Shown here in pieces: positions 1 through 7,456 of a DNA stretch of 33,687 nucleotides (position 1 is its first letter; each line of letters starts with the position of its first letter). Position numbers and translations under genes: made by a program. The stretch spans positions 1-33,687 of the forward strand of contig NZ_JAOARO010000084.1 of NCBI RefSeq assembly GCF_025211055.1, in the 5' to 3' direction. Below the pieces are notes generated by a model. It was not told the DNA's origin, did not search any database, and worked only from the letters and a program-made list of their open reading frames with translations. This DNA comes from Vallitalea sp. (lineage in GTDB: Bacteria; Bacillota; Clostridia; Lachnospirales; Vallitaleaceae).

Positions 1-30
1 AATAAGCAAGTAATAGAAAGTAATAAGAGC

Positions 31-87
31 AAAAGAGAAACCCACAAGAATTATAAGCTTACAAAACAGCTTAATCTTGCGGGGTTT
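31..87 (-). terminator. Intrinsic terminator of the repeat-only secreted protein
   Basis: Read on the minus strand, a long interrupted hairpin is followed by a T-rich tail. The paired arms are AAACCC (38-43) with GGGTTT (82-87), CAAGA (45-49) with TCTTG (75-79), and TAAGC (54-58) with GCTTA (69-73). The minus-strand tail is TTTCTCTTTT (40 down to 31). It lies about 90 bases beyond the stop codon of the minus-strand gene. A second small hairpin (AATAACTA/TAGTTATT, around 151-170) sits between them and has no T tail. Confidence 0.6.
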
Positions 88-178
88 ACTTATTTCTTAT
101 TTAAGAGCTCAAATATCGCTATTTAACGACAGCCCCTTTTGCTATATATGTTAATAACTATTTGTAGTTATTTATAGT

Positions 179-1111
179 TTATTCCGTACCAACGAAGGCA
201 CATGTTATTGTACCATCATTACATATATTACTTATTACTAATTTATAAAGATGACCAGCATCTAGTCCAGAAGTTATCTTTAATATAATAGAGTTATCAA
301 CTTTATTATATTTAGCATTAAGTATCTCGGCAGGATTATCAATAATATAATAATTAGATATATTTTCTGCTTTTGAAATATCTAAATCACCTTCAAAAAA
401 TACTTTTAATTCAGTATTGGATAAAGCAATAGTTGAATTAACTGATACTTCCGGTTTACTAGTTGTACCAGCAAAATAATATGTTACGTTTCCTTCTGAA
501 CATATATTCTTTATATCAATTTTATATAACATACCTACTTCTAAATCAGTTGCAGTGGTAATTAAAACAGCATTATCGTAGGTAATATATTCTATATTTG
601 TGATACCTATATGGTCATTATTGTAAATATCATAGTTTGATAGATTTGTAACTGTATATTTATTAATATTTCCATCAAAGAAAATCATTACCTTATCTGT
701 TGATATAGCAGTTACAGATTTTATTGATATTTCAGGTTTCGGTGCTATACCTGCAAAAATTTTAGTAACTGTATTGGAGCATATATTATTTACTTGAAGT
801 TTATATAGTATACCAGCAGCAAAATCAGTTGATGTCTTTAATATAATTGCATTACCTTCTGAATTATATTTAGCATTTAATATGTCTATAGATGTATTAG
901 AATTAAAGGGGTGTATGTCATAGTTAGCTATATCTTCAACACTATTTATATCTACAATACCATCAAAAAATACTTTTACTTCTGTACTAGATAGTGCTAT
1001 GACTGATTTTATTGTTAAGTCAGTTGCATTTTGTTCTTCAGCTAAAACTGATAAACTAAAGATTGTTGTTAATGATGCGATTAATAAAATGATACTAATA
1101 AATTTTTTCAT
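179..1111 (-). CDS. Secreted protein of three S-layer-type Ig-like repeats
   Basis: A 310-residue protein if started at the ATG at 1111. That ATG follows AAAGGA at good spacing and begins a classical signal peptide (MKKFISIILL...), with likely cleavage after VLA. An upstream in-frame ATG at 1165 would add 18 residues before the signal peptide and is less likely. The mature part is three repeats of about 85 residues. Each opens with S-x-x-A-[IL]-S-x-[TD]-[EK] followed by [VL]-x-[VI]-FF-[DE]-G, continues through a NY-x-I block and L-Y-K, and ends in I-C-x and FAG. The same pattern forms the repeats of the SLH protein encoded at 7457-10861, so the two are paralogous in their repeats. This protein has no SLH, LPXTG or transmembrane anchor. 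A repeated Ile-Cys in every repeat could allow disulfides. The function is unknown; an accessory S-layer or secreted adhesion protein is my inference. Confidence 0.85.
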   Translation of the reverse strand: MKKFISIILLIASLTTIFSLSVLAEEQNATDLTIKSVIALSSTEVKVFFDGIVDINSVEDIANYDIHPFNSNTSIDILNAKYNSEGNAIILKTSTDFAAGILYKLQVNNICSNTVTKIFAGIAPKPEISIKSVTAISTDKVMIFFDGNINKYTVTNLSNYDIYNNDHIGITNIEYITYDNAVLITTATDLEVGMLYKIDIKNICSEGNVTYYFAGTTSKPEVSVNSTIALSNTELKVFFEGDLDISKAENISNYYIIDNPAEILNAKYNKVDNSIILKITSGLDAGHLYKLVISNICNDGTITCAFVGTE

Positions 1112-1210
1112 GTCATAATATCCTTTCTTTGAATAATTTTGAAATCTTGTGCACAGAAATTTCATTGATAATATAACATATATATTGAAAATAATTTGTC
1201 GAAAGTTGTC

Positions 1211-1252
1211 ATTATATCCGTTTTTAATATTTTAATTTTTGTGTGACACAAA
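1211..1252 (-). promoter_or_regulatory. Predicted promoter with palindromic operator at about -41
   Basis: On the minus strand a TATAAT box (1216-1211) has no recognisable -35 hexamer at normal spacing. A 15-base palindrome, TTTGTGT-G-ACACAAA (1238-1252), is centred at 1245. That is about -41 if transcription starts near 1204, the classical position for an activator that contacts RNA polymerase. The leader to the ATG at 1111 would be about 93 bases. The palindrome is seen directly; its role is inferred. Confidence 0.4.
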
Positions 1253-1320
1253 CTAATAGAAGAAAAAATGTTATATAATACCTGAAATTTAGATTTAGAT
1301 ACTATTAATATAAATATTAT

Positions 1321-1353
1321 ATATAGATTATATATAGATTATATATAGATTAG
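1321..1353. repeat. Three tandem 11-bp direct repeats
   Basis: ATATAGATTAT is repeated at 1321-1331 and 1332-1342, with a third copy (last base changed) at 1343-1353. The 11-base period is close to one helical turn. The array lies about 55 bases upstream of the -35 box of the riboswitch promoter, in the divergent intergenic region between two surface-protein genes. The rest of 1112-1408 is AT-rich with no gene visible. Confidence 0.75.
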
Positions 1354-1408
1354 TAAGTTGTATTTAATACATATGTTATAAAATTTTAATGTTATAAAAA
1401 AACATATA

Positions 1409-1437
1409 TTGACTATTAATTTGTTGCATGTTATTAT
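1409..1437 (+). promoter_or_regulatory. Sigma-A-type promoter of the riboswitch transcript
   Basis: TTGACT (1409-1414), a 17-base spacer and TATTAT (1432-1437). Transcription would start near 1444, about 12 bases before the riboswitch aptamer, which is the expected geometry. Confidence 0.7.
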
Positions 1438-1455
1438 TAATATATAAATTATAAT

Positions 1456-1531
1456 AAAAGGCAAACTTACTGAAAAGTAAGGACGCAAAGCTAGAGTCTA
1501 AGGTAAAATACTATGACAGTTCGGCTGCTTT
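1456..1531 (+). ncRNA. Cyclic di-GMP-I (GEMM-I) riboswitch aptamer
   Basis: The conserved GEMM-I core is present: GGCAAAC (1460-1466), the hairpin CTTACT-GAAA-AGTAAG (1466-1481) with its GNRA tetraloop, GGACGCAAAGCTA (1481-1493), and the tetraloop receptor halves CTAAGG (1498-1503) and CTATG (1511-1515). P1 can form between AAGGCA (1458-1463) and TGCTTT (1526-1531), with one G-U pair. The 3' P1 strand is also part of the 5' arm of the following terminator, so the two structures exclude each other. This predicts that c-di-GMP binding disfavours termination (an ON switch). The regulated gene is the LPXTG surface protein starting at 1820. Confidence 0.9.
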
Positions 1532-1565
1532 GAATTACATATATATTCAAAGCAGCTTTTGTTTT
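1524..1565 (+). terminator. Riboswitch expression-platform terminator
   Basis: A perfect 12-bp stem, GCTGCTTTGAAT (1524-1535) with ATTCAAAGCAGC (1545-1556), has a 9-base loop and the tail TTTTGTTTT. Its 5' arm overlaps the aptamer's P1 3' strand (1526-1531), which supports control by premature termination. Confidence 0.9.
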
Positions 1566-1616
1566 GCCAAAAACTAGCAAATATATAATTTTATAATTAT
1601 TAGATTCCGAAAATAA

Positions 1617-1634
1617 TAAAGCAATATTGCTTTA
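1617..1634. repeat. 18-bp perfect palindrome in the leader
   Basis: TAAAGCAATATTGCTTTA is a perfect palindrome between the riboswitch terminator and the surface-protein gene. It has no loop, so it is better suited to binding a dimeric protein on DNA than to forming an RNA hairpin. No regulator can be named. Confidence 0.6.
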
Positions 1635-1727
1635 GTTGTAATATATTTTAATATTAACAACATAATAATAAATATCATCATGTTGACAATATTATATTCA
1701 AAATAAGACTGATAATGATTTTCCTAA

Positions 1728-1814
1728 GGTTAACCACGTTCCAAAAAAAACGAGGCTGAAAATAGAGAGCCTACCTCTATAAGAAAGAAGGACAGAAAAC
1801 TATTATAAGAGGTG
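1728..1814 (+). promoter_or_regulatory. Structured leader that can mask the ribosome-binding site
   Basis: Several small helices are possible in a row: the palindrome GGTTAACC (1728-1735), CGTT/AACG (1737-1740 with 1749-1752) and AGGCT/AGCCT (1753-1757 with 1768-1772). Directly after these, ACCTCT (1773-1778) is complementary to AGAGGT (1808-1813), the ribosome-binding site of the TTG-started gene at 1820. ATA/TAT pairs can extend that helix after a one-base bulge. Masking the site would reduce translation. I do not recognise a known riboswitch class here. This could be a second control layer downstream of the c-di-GMP switch or simply a stable 5' structure. Confidence 0.45.
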
Positions 1815-1819
1815 ATTAG

Positions 1820-4800
1820 TTGAAAAAGAAGTTGTTAAAGAAATCGTTAGTGTTTTTGTTTGCCTTCATGTACTTAACGAGCAATTTAGTATATGCTCAA
1901 ACAGAACAACAAGATTTAACTGGTAATATTATAATATCAGAAAATGAAACAGAAAATCCAGAAGAGCCAGTGGAGAACCCAGGAGAGCCAGTGGAAAATC
2001 CAGGAGAGCCAGTGGAAAATCCAGAAGAGCCAGTAGAGAACCCAGGAGAGCCAATGGAAAATCCAGGAGAGTCAGTGGAAAATCCAGAAGAGCCAGTGGA
2101 AAATCCAGAAGAGCCAGTGGAAAATCCAGAAGAGCCAGTGGAAAATCCAGGAGAACCAGTGGAGAACCCAGAAGAGCCAGTGGAGAACCCAGGAGAACCA
2201 GTAGAGAACCCAGAAGAGCCAGTAGAGAATCCAGGAGAGCCAGTGGAGAACCCAGAAGAGCCAGTGGAGAATCCTGAAGAACCAGCTGAAAAACCAGAAG
2301 ACCCAGGAGAAAATCCAAGTGAGTCAGAGGATAAACTAGATGAATCCGAGAACTTAGATGAAATAGAAAGTGCTAGTAGAGATATGGATATGTTATCCGC
2401 TATAATGTTAAATGAAAATGAGTATATTATTAGTTGGATAATTAATAAATCTGCTACATTAGCAGTAAATCAAGTAACTGGTGCTGATGTCAAAGTTGAA
2501 AAAGAACAAAATTATAGATATAAGTTAACAGCTACAGCTAATGACGAAAGTCATAGAATTGTAGGTTGGAAAATAACAGACACTAGTAATGGTTCTGAAT
2601 CAATTTTTAGTAAAAGTGATATACGTATAGGAAGAAGACCAACATTATTTAATACAGATGTTGATTATAAAGTTAACAAGAATAGAAGATATGAAGCTAC
2701 TCCAATAGTTGAAACCATATATTCACTTACTGTAAATTATGATAATTCACTAGGAGAAGTATATATTGATGGTACCAAAGTAGATAATGGATATAGTGCA
2801 ATATATGAAGAGGGTACTGCTGTTAATCTAAAGGCATATTCTTATCAAGGATATGAGCCACAAGATCAATTTAAAAATATGGATATTACTATTAACCAAA
2901 AAGAGATTATAGAGGTTGTGTTTGAATCTAAAGATCAGGTATATGATAAAGACTACTATCCAGCAGATGGAAGTTTTGCAGGAATAGTAGGTCATGGACA
3001 TGATCCAAAGGATAATCCATTAGATGCAGGATTGAATATATCACCAAATAAAGATATATATGAAGTAGGTGACAACGTTAATCTAGAATTCAGATACAAT
3101 GTGATTAGTGGTGATAATGGCGGCAATAGTTTAAATGAGGTTAAGGTATATAGACATAATACTAACAGTCCATTATTTGCCGAGAATAATTTCCCTTATA
3201 CTGTTCAAGATATAATAACTATACCAAGTACTAAAACTGAGTTAGATAATAATTTTGTATTTGATGTTAGTAGTAGAACTTATTCAAAAAATCTAGAGTT
3301 TGATTTAGTAGATCAATATAATGATGATCCTCAAACAATATTAGATTCAGCTACACAAAATATCAAAGTAAGTGTTTCTAATGTATGGTTAGATGCTCCT
3401 GTACTTAATACAACAGATGTAACCATGAAGTCAGGAAAAGTATATTGGGAGAAATTAGCTAATGCAAATGATTATGATATAAAAGTATATGATGAGAATG
3501 GAGTTCTATTAAATCATAGTTTGGCTATTGAATTTGATGATGTAACTAATAGATATTATGTAATTGATAATAGTTTAACTCCAGGTACTAAATATATCTA
3601 TAAAGTAACTGCAAGTAATTTATTTATGACTAGTGAAGAAGCTGAAACTGAATTAGTAACTAAAGCAGCTACTATAAAAGTATATCTTGATAATAACTTA
3701 ATAAATAGTACAGATGGAAATTATGATTTTGCTAAGATTATAACTTCAATAGTAGCTGATAGATTTAATCTATCAGCTTACTCATATCGAGGATATGAAT
3801 TTGACAGAATAGAAGGGGCAGCAAAAAATCATTATGAAACAGGAATAGCTGATAATATAACTATTGAAATATATTTTAATTCTAAAGAGGATATTTATGG
3901 CTATAAATTCTATTCACTAGATGGTACTGCTTATGGTGAAGAAGGAGAATTAATGGATGATGTAAGAACTGGTACTATTGAACTTGATAATCCTAGTACA
4001 GATGAAATTGATTACTCACATAGCCATACTATTACAGCAAAACCAGGTGAAAGTATCAATATTAATACTAGAATGACATGTATTGATGGAGATAATGAAG
4101 AAGCTAAATTATATGATTTATGGGTTTATGTTAATGGAGAAAAGTCAGATGATATAGGGCATATTAATATACCTTCAGATCCAGGTTTATCTGGCATTCA
4201 TACACTAACAATTCCTACATGGAATGAACTTACTGATCTAAATAACCTAACTTACAAATTTGACTTAATTGATATGCATAAATATACTTGGGCAGCAAGC
4301 TTAACAGATAGTTCAAGTTTAGAAGTAGAAATTGATATACCAGAATATCATAAGATTACTGTTGTTAAAAATAATGCTGAGGTTGTTATTTCTGGACAGA
4401 AAAAAGTTCCACAGATTATAGAAGATAATTATGGTTCGGATTTATATTTAGCAGATAATGTACCAATCACATTTACTTCCAGTCCAATCAGTAGTAATTA
4501 TGATAATCTAGTATGGACAGTTAATGGATTAAATGAAGACAATTATAGTATTAATGGAAATGTATTAACGATTAATAACTTTAATACCGATGTTACAGTA
4601 TCAGCATCATATAGCTTGAAACAATTTACTACAACAGTTAATTACACAGAAGGTGGTAATGCAGGTGTTGTTTCAGGTGATAACTTATTAGCTCAATTGA
4701 CTAGTGATATTCATACTAATATTACAATGAAAGCTGTACCAGAAAAAGATGGAACAGATGATATGTACTTAGTTAAATGGTATAGAGTAGTTGGTGAAAA

Positions 4801-6157
4801 TAAAGAGTTTGTTTCAAATAATAAAGAAATAACAGTTCCAGTTACTAGCAATGAAACATACCTAGCTGAATTTAATATTAAGCAATTTAATATTGAGGCA
4901 AATTCCAAGATTAATAGTCTGCTTGGAGAGCTTCAAGTTGCGGTAATTCCACAAGAGTTATTAACAGATGAAATTAATAACACAATATCTTATATGAAGA
5001 AAAATAAAAATAATAAGATTACTGAGGAGTTAGCTAATAAGTGGCAGGAGTATGTTAATAACTTGGAAAGTAATTCACAAATTACTTTTGAAAAATGTGT
5101 TGCAGGAAATGATGTTAAATATGATTATGGTACTATAGTAGCGATAAAAGGTGTACCTCATAATACATTTGATGAGTTTAAGAAATGGAATGTATTAACT
5201 AATTATCCTAACCCTAGGATAGTTTTTATGAATCAAAATAGGAGACCTTTACCTTTATTCGAAGATATAGTATCTTATATATTAACTGTAGATGTAGAGA
5301 ATAATGGACACCTTAATGAATTCGAGTTATCTATTGATTCAGCAGTTAGTGGTAGATATACTGGTGAATTTATAGAAGACTATGTGACAACATTTAAAAT
5401 TGTTCCCGATAAAGGATACTATCCGGTTGCTTATTTAGTTAATTCTTTAGAGAATCCAAGTTCATCTATGGTAGAGTATCCTATTAGTCAAATAGATGGA
5501 GACTATTATGTAAATGTAGAAATGAATAATAATAAGAGTATGATTATAGAGTTTGGAAAAAGAGAATATAATATAAAAGCTGTGATAATGCCCGGTAAAG
5601 AAGATTGGGGTAGCATAAAACAAAATAGTGAATCATTTAAATATGTATATGGTGATAGCGTTGTAATAAAGGCTGAACAATCTAAAGATTATATTTTTGA
5701 TGGTTGGTATATATTTAGTAAAGAAAATGGATATACAAGATTGAATAGTGAACTAACTTATTCGTGTAATATGGAGTTTACTGCAGAAAGAAATTTAAAT
5801 ATATTTGCATCATTTTTATATGCACCTCCATATATACCAGGTAATCCAGAACCACAAGAACCAAAAAAAGATCCAGAGCCAGTAAAACCACAACCTATAG
5901 AACAGCCAGCAACAGATGAGCCATTTATAGAAATACCAGAAGAACCAATTCCAGAAGGTAATTTAACTGATACTGATACAGATAATGACAAAGAAGAATT
6001 TATTGAGGGTGAAGAAATAATAGAAATCCTTGATGGAGAAGTTCCTCTAGGAACAGCTAATAAACTTCCAAAAACAGGTGGAATACCAGCTCAGTTATTC
6101 TATTTATTTGGAACTACATTCATAGGGGCAGGTATTAAGGTTATGAAAAAAAAATAA
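1820..6157 (+). CDS. LPXTG-anchored multidomain repeat surface protein (adhesin-like)
   Basis: A 1445-residue cell-wall protein. It starts at TTG with AGAGGTG five bases upstream. Residues 1-26 are a signal peptide ending VYA. Residues 45-170 are a Pro/Glu-rich stalk of 7-residue repeats (ENP[EG]EPV). Residues about 302-525 and 618-843 are two related modules, each starting with a bacterial-repeat strand block ending F-x-SK-[DE]-[DQ]. Between them, residues 525-615 look like a fibronectin type III domain. From 844 several InlB/Flg_new-type bacterial repeats follow (motifs such as SLKQF, AEFNIKQF). A Pro-rich linker leads to LPKTGG at 1416, a hydrophobic segment and KKK, a complete sortase signal. 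No catalytic domain is visible and no sortase is in the window. It lies behind a c-di-GMP-I riboswitch, which fits a surface-attachment role. The ligand is unknown. Confidence 0.88.
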   Translation: MKKKLLKKSLVFLFAFMYLTSNLVYAQTEQQDLTGNIIISENETENPEEPVENPGEPVENPGEPVENPEEPVENPGEPMENPGESVENPEEPVENPEEPVENPEEPVENPGEPVENPEEPVENPGEPVENPEEPVENPGEPVENPEEPVENPEEPAEKPEDPGENPSESEDKLDESENLDEIESASRDMDMLSAIMLNENEYIISWIINKSATLAVNQVTGADVKVEKEQNYRYKLTATANDESHRIVGWKITDTSNGSESIFSKSDIRIGRRPTLFNTDVDYKVNKNRRYEATPIVETIYSLTVNYDNSLGEVYIDGTKVDNGYSAIYEEGTAVNLKAYSYQGYEPQDQFKNMDITINQKEIIEVVFESKDQVYDKDYYPADGSFAGIVGHGHDPKDNPLDAGLNISPNKDIYEVGDNVNLEFRYNVISGDNGGNSLNEVKVYRHNTNSPLFAENNFPYTVQDIITIPSTKTELDNNFVFDVSSRTYSKNLEFDLVDQYNDDPQTILDSATQNIKVSVSNVWLDAPVLNTTDVTMKSGKVYWEKLANANDYDIKVYDENGVLLNHSLAIEFDDVTNRYYVIDNSLTPGTKYIYKVTASNLFMTSEEAETELVTKAATIKVYLDNNLINSTDGNYDFAKIITSIVADRFNLSAYSYRGYEFDRIEGAAKNHYETGIADNITIEIYFNSKEDIYGYKFYSLDGTAYGEEGELMDDVRTGTIELDNPSTDEIDYSHSHTITAKPGESININTRMTCIDGDNEEAKLYDLWVYVNGEKSDDIGHINIPSDPGLSGIHTLTIPTWNELTDLNNLTYKFDLIDMHKYTWAASLTDSSSLEVEIDIPEYHKITVVKNNAEVVISGQKKVPQIIEDNYGSDLYLADNVPITFTSSPISSNYDNLVWTVNGLNEDNYSINGNVLTINNFNTDVTVSASYSLKQFTTTVNYTEGGNAGVVSGDNLLAQLTSDIHTNITMKAVPEKDGTDDMYLVKWYRVVGENKEFVSNNKEITVPVTSNETYLAEFNIKQFNIEANSKINSLLGELQVAVIPQELLTDEINNTISYMKKNKNNKITEELANKWQEYVNNLESNSQITFEKCVAGNDVKYDYGTIVAIKGVPHNTFDEFKKWNVLTNYPNPRIVFMNQNRRPLPLFEDIVSYILTVDVENNGHLNEFELSIDSAVSGRYTGEFIEDYVTTFKIVPDKGYYPVAYLVNSLENPSSSMVEYPISQIDGDYYVNVEMNNNKSMIIEFGKREYNIKAVIMPGKEDWGSIKQNSESFKYVYGDSVVIKAEQSKDYIFDGWYIFSKENGYTRLNSELTYSCNMEFTAERNLNIFASFLYAPPYIPGNPEPQEPKKDPEPVKPQPIEQPATDEPFIEIPEEPIPEGNLTDTDTDNDKEEFIEGEEIIEILDGEVPLGTANKLPKTGGIPAQLFYLFGTTFIGAGIKVMKKK
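1952..2329 (+). repeat. In-frame 21-bp tandem repeats (Pro-Glu stalk)
   Basis: Eighteen consecutive 21-base units encode ENP[EG]EPV. The first sixteen are near-perfect and the last two are degenerate (EKPEDPG, ENPSESE). Units alternate irregularly between Glu and Gly at position 4 (GAA versus GGA). Because the unit is a multiple of three, copy-number change would alter stalk length without breaking the frame. Confidence 0.92.
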
Positions 6158-6173
6158 TATAACAACATACATT

Positions 6174-6211
6174 AAAAAAGGACATTTCTCTTAACGAGTA
6201 TGTCCTTTTTT
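6174..6211. terminator. Bidirectional intrinsic terminator
   Basis: AAAAAAGGACAT (6174-6185) pairs perfectly with ATGTCCTTTTTT (6200-6211) around a 14-base loop. It lies between the convergent LPXTG gene and the minus-strand PPC-domain gene, and has a T run for both strands. Confidence 0.9.
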
Positions 6212-6246
6212 AATTATTTGTTTAAATTTTAACTCTAACAGTATAA

Positions 6247-7068
6247 TTAATAATTTTGTATATAATATTGTCTATTGTTAGTACTGCTATCTGTACTAAC
6301 TATTGCAACATAGTAGAGTCCATCTTTCACTGCATCATATTGAATGATATGTGATGATTGTCCATCGCAGCTTATATTACCTTCATATATGTAATTTTGT
6401 CTAATAGCATCATATAAGAAGATAAAGTAATTTCCACTATTAAAAGGGTGGAAAGCTAGTTTTGTAGTACCGCTTTTGTCAGGTGTAAAACGGAAATAAT
6501 CGTGATCTTCTGAACTAGTAAATTTACCCATAACTAATGCAGTAGGGTTTTTTAAAATATTTGCGTATTCTAAATCACCATTAAATTCAACTTCTTGATC
6601 GCCTATCCATACTGATTCTTTGATTCTTTCTCCGTATACAGCTAACTGATAGGGTAGGTTACTTCCACTGTTAGAGCTGACTTTCATAATATATTCATGG
6701 TTATATTGAAATTTAAATTCTTTTTGGTAAACACCACTAGTAGTAGCATAATCCACTATCTTATTGTTATCTGTTTTATCTAATATGTATAGATTGTAAG
6801 TGTTATTATTATTATCTATAAAGATATAAGTTATTTTTTTGGTTTCATCTGGAGTATATGAAAAATAGTCTATATCATTACTGCTACTAACAGTACCTTC
6901 AATAGGAGTTCCTAAAGTTATTACATTAGCGGTATCCCAAGTGTTATTACTTTCCTTTTCCTGACCAGTAATTTGTTCTCCAGCAGCATATACATTAAAA
7001 TTACAAGAAATTACTACTAATAGCATTGCCAAACACAAACTTATTTTATTTTTTAATTTTGTTTTCAT
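6247..7068 (-). CDS. Secreted protein with two PPC-like beta-sandwich domains
   Basis: A 273-residue protein with a signal peptide (MKTKLKNKIS...VYA, cut near residue 29). Residues about 36-147 match the bacterial pre-peptidase C-terminal (PPC) pattern: E-x-N-x-T-x-x-A-x-x-I near the start, then G-T-V, D-x-DYF-x-[FY]-T, and Y-x-[LI]-x-[VI] at the end. Residues about 158-273 repeat the theme (G-K-F, D-HDYF-x-F-T-P-D-K-S-G). PPC domains usually sit at the end of secreted peptidases or lyases, often binding or guiding targeting; here no catalytic domain is present. An AAGGAG site precedes the ATG at somewhat long spacing (about 15 bases). It shares the bidirectional terminator at 6174-6211 with the convergent LPXTG gene. 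The role is unknown; a surface or matrix protein is likely. Confidence 0.8.
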   Translation of the reverse strand: MKTKLKNKISLCLAMLLVVISCNFNVYAAGEQITGQEKESNNTWDTANVITLGTPIEGTVSSSNDIDYFSYTPDETKKITYIFIDNNNNTYNLYILDKTDNNKIVDYATTSGVYQKEFKFQYNHEYIMKVSSNSGSNLPYQLAVYGERIKESVWIGDQEVEFNGDLEYANILKNPTALVMGKFTSSEDHDYFRFTPDKSGTTKLAFHPFNSGNYFIFLYDAIRQNYIYEGNISCDGQSSHIIQYDAVKDGLYYVAIVSTDSSTNNRQYYIQNY

Positions 7069-7276
7069 AATTTGTTAGATTCGCTCCTTATTTTTTTATT
7101 TTAGTTATTTTATAGAGTTATACTCAATAACTGTATATGAATATTATTTTTATATTAAGCTGCAGCATTAATAACTATTTAAAATATTTATGTAACTTTC
7201 ATATGATAAGTAAAATTTGAGCGTTTTTATGTTGCGTTTCGATAAAATATTAATAATATTATTCTTTTTACAATCA

Positions 7277-7304
7277 ATTATACTCTTTAATATAAATATT
7301 TCAA
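7277..7304 (-). promoter_or_regulatory. Predicted promoter of the PPC-domain gene
   Basis: On the minus strand TTGAAA (7304-7299), a 16-base spacer and TATAAT (7282-7277). Transcription would start near 7270, leaving about a 200-base AT-rich leader before the ATG at 7068. Nothing else is recognisable in 7069-7389. Confidence 0.5.
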
Positions 7305-7389
7305 TTATTTTTTGCATTTTTTTAATATTTATTTTATATAATAGTTTTTAAATCTATTTTCATACAATTTTCGCCAAAATACTACAAAT

Positions 7390-7441
7390 AAAAAAGGGTA
7401 TCCCACCATAGATTTTCATCTATTAGTGAGATAACCCTTTT
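7390..7441 (-). terminator. Intrinsic terminator of the S-layer-like gene
   Basis: On the minus strand AAAAGGGTTATC pairs with GATACCCTTTT (one bulge), with inner pairing of TAGAT with ATCTA. A TTTTTTATTT tail follows. It begins about 15 bases after the stop codon at 7457. Confidence 0.85.
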
Positions 7442-7456
7442 ATCTTATTGTTTTAC

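Noticed and set aside
1683..1716. Possible second promoter (TTGACA then GATAAT) for the LPXTG gene
   Set aside because: The spacer is 22 bases and nothing like a -10 box lies at 16-18 bases, so it is not convincing.
1705..1814. A type-II c-di-GMP riboswitch in the LPXTG leader
   Set aside because: I could not match the conserved core and pseudoknot of that class to this sequence; only small hairpins are visible.
1929..2318. Minus-strand open frame rich in Leu, Pro and Ser across the repeat stalk
   Set aside because: It is the mirror of the 21-bp repeats in the plus-strand LPXTG gene; its periodic sequence follows from the repeats and it has no ribosome site.
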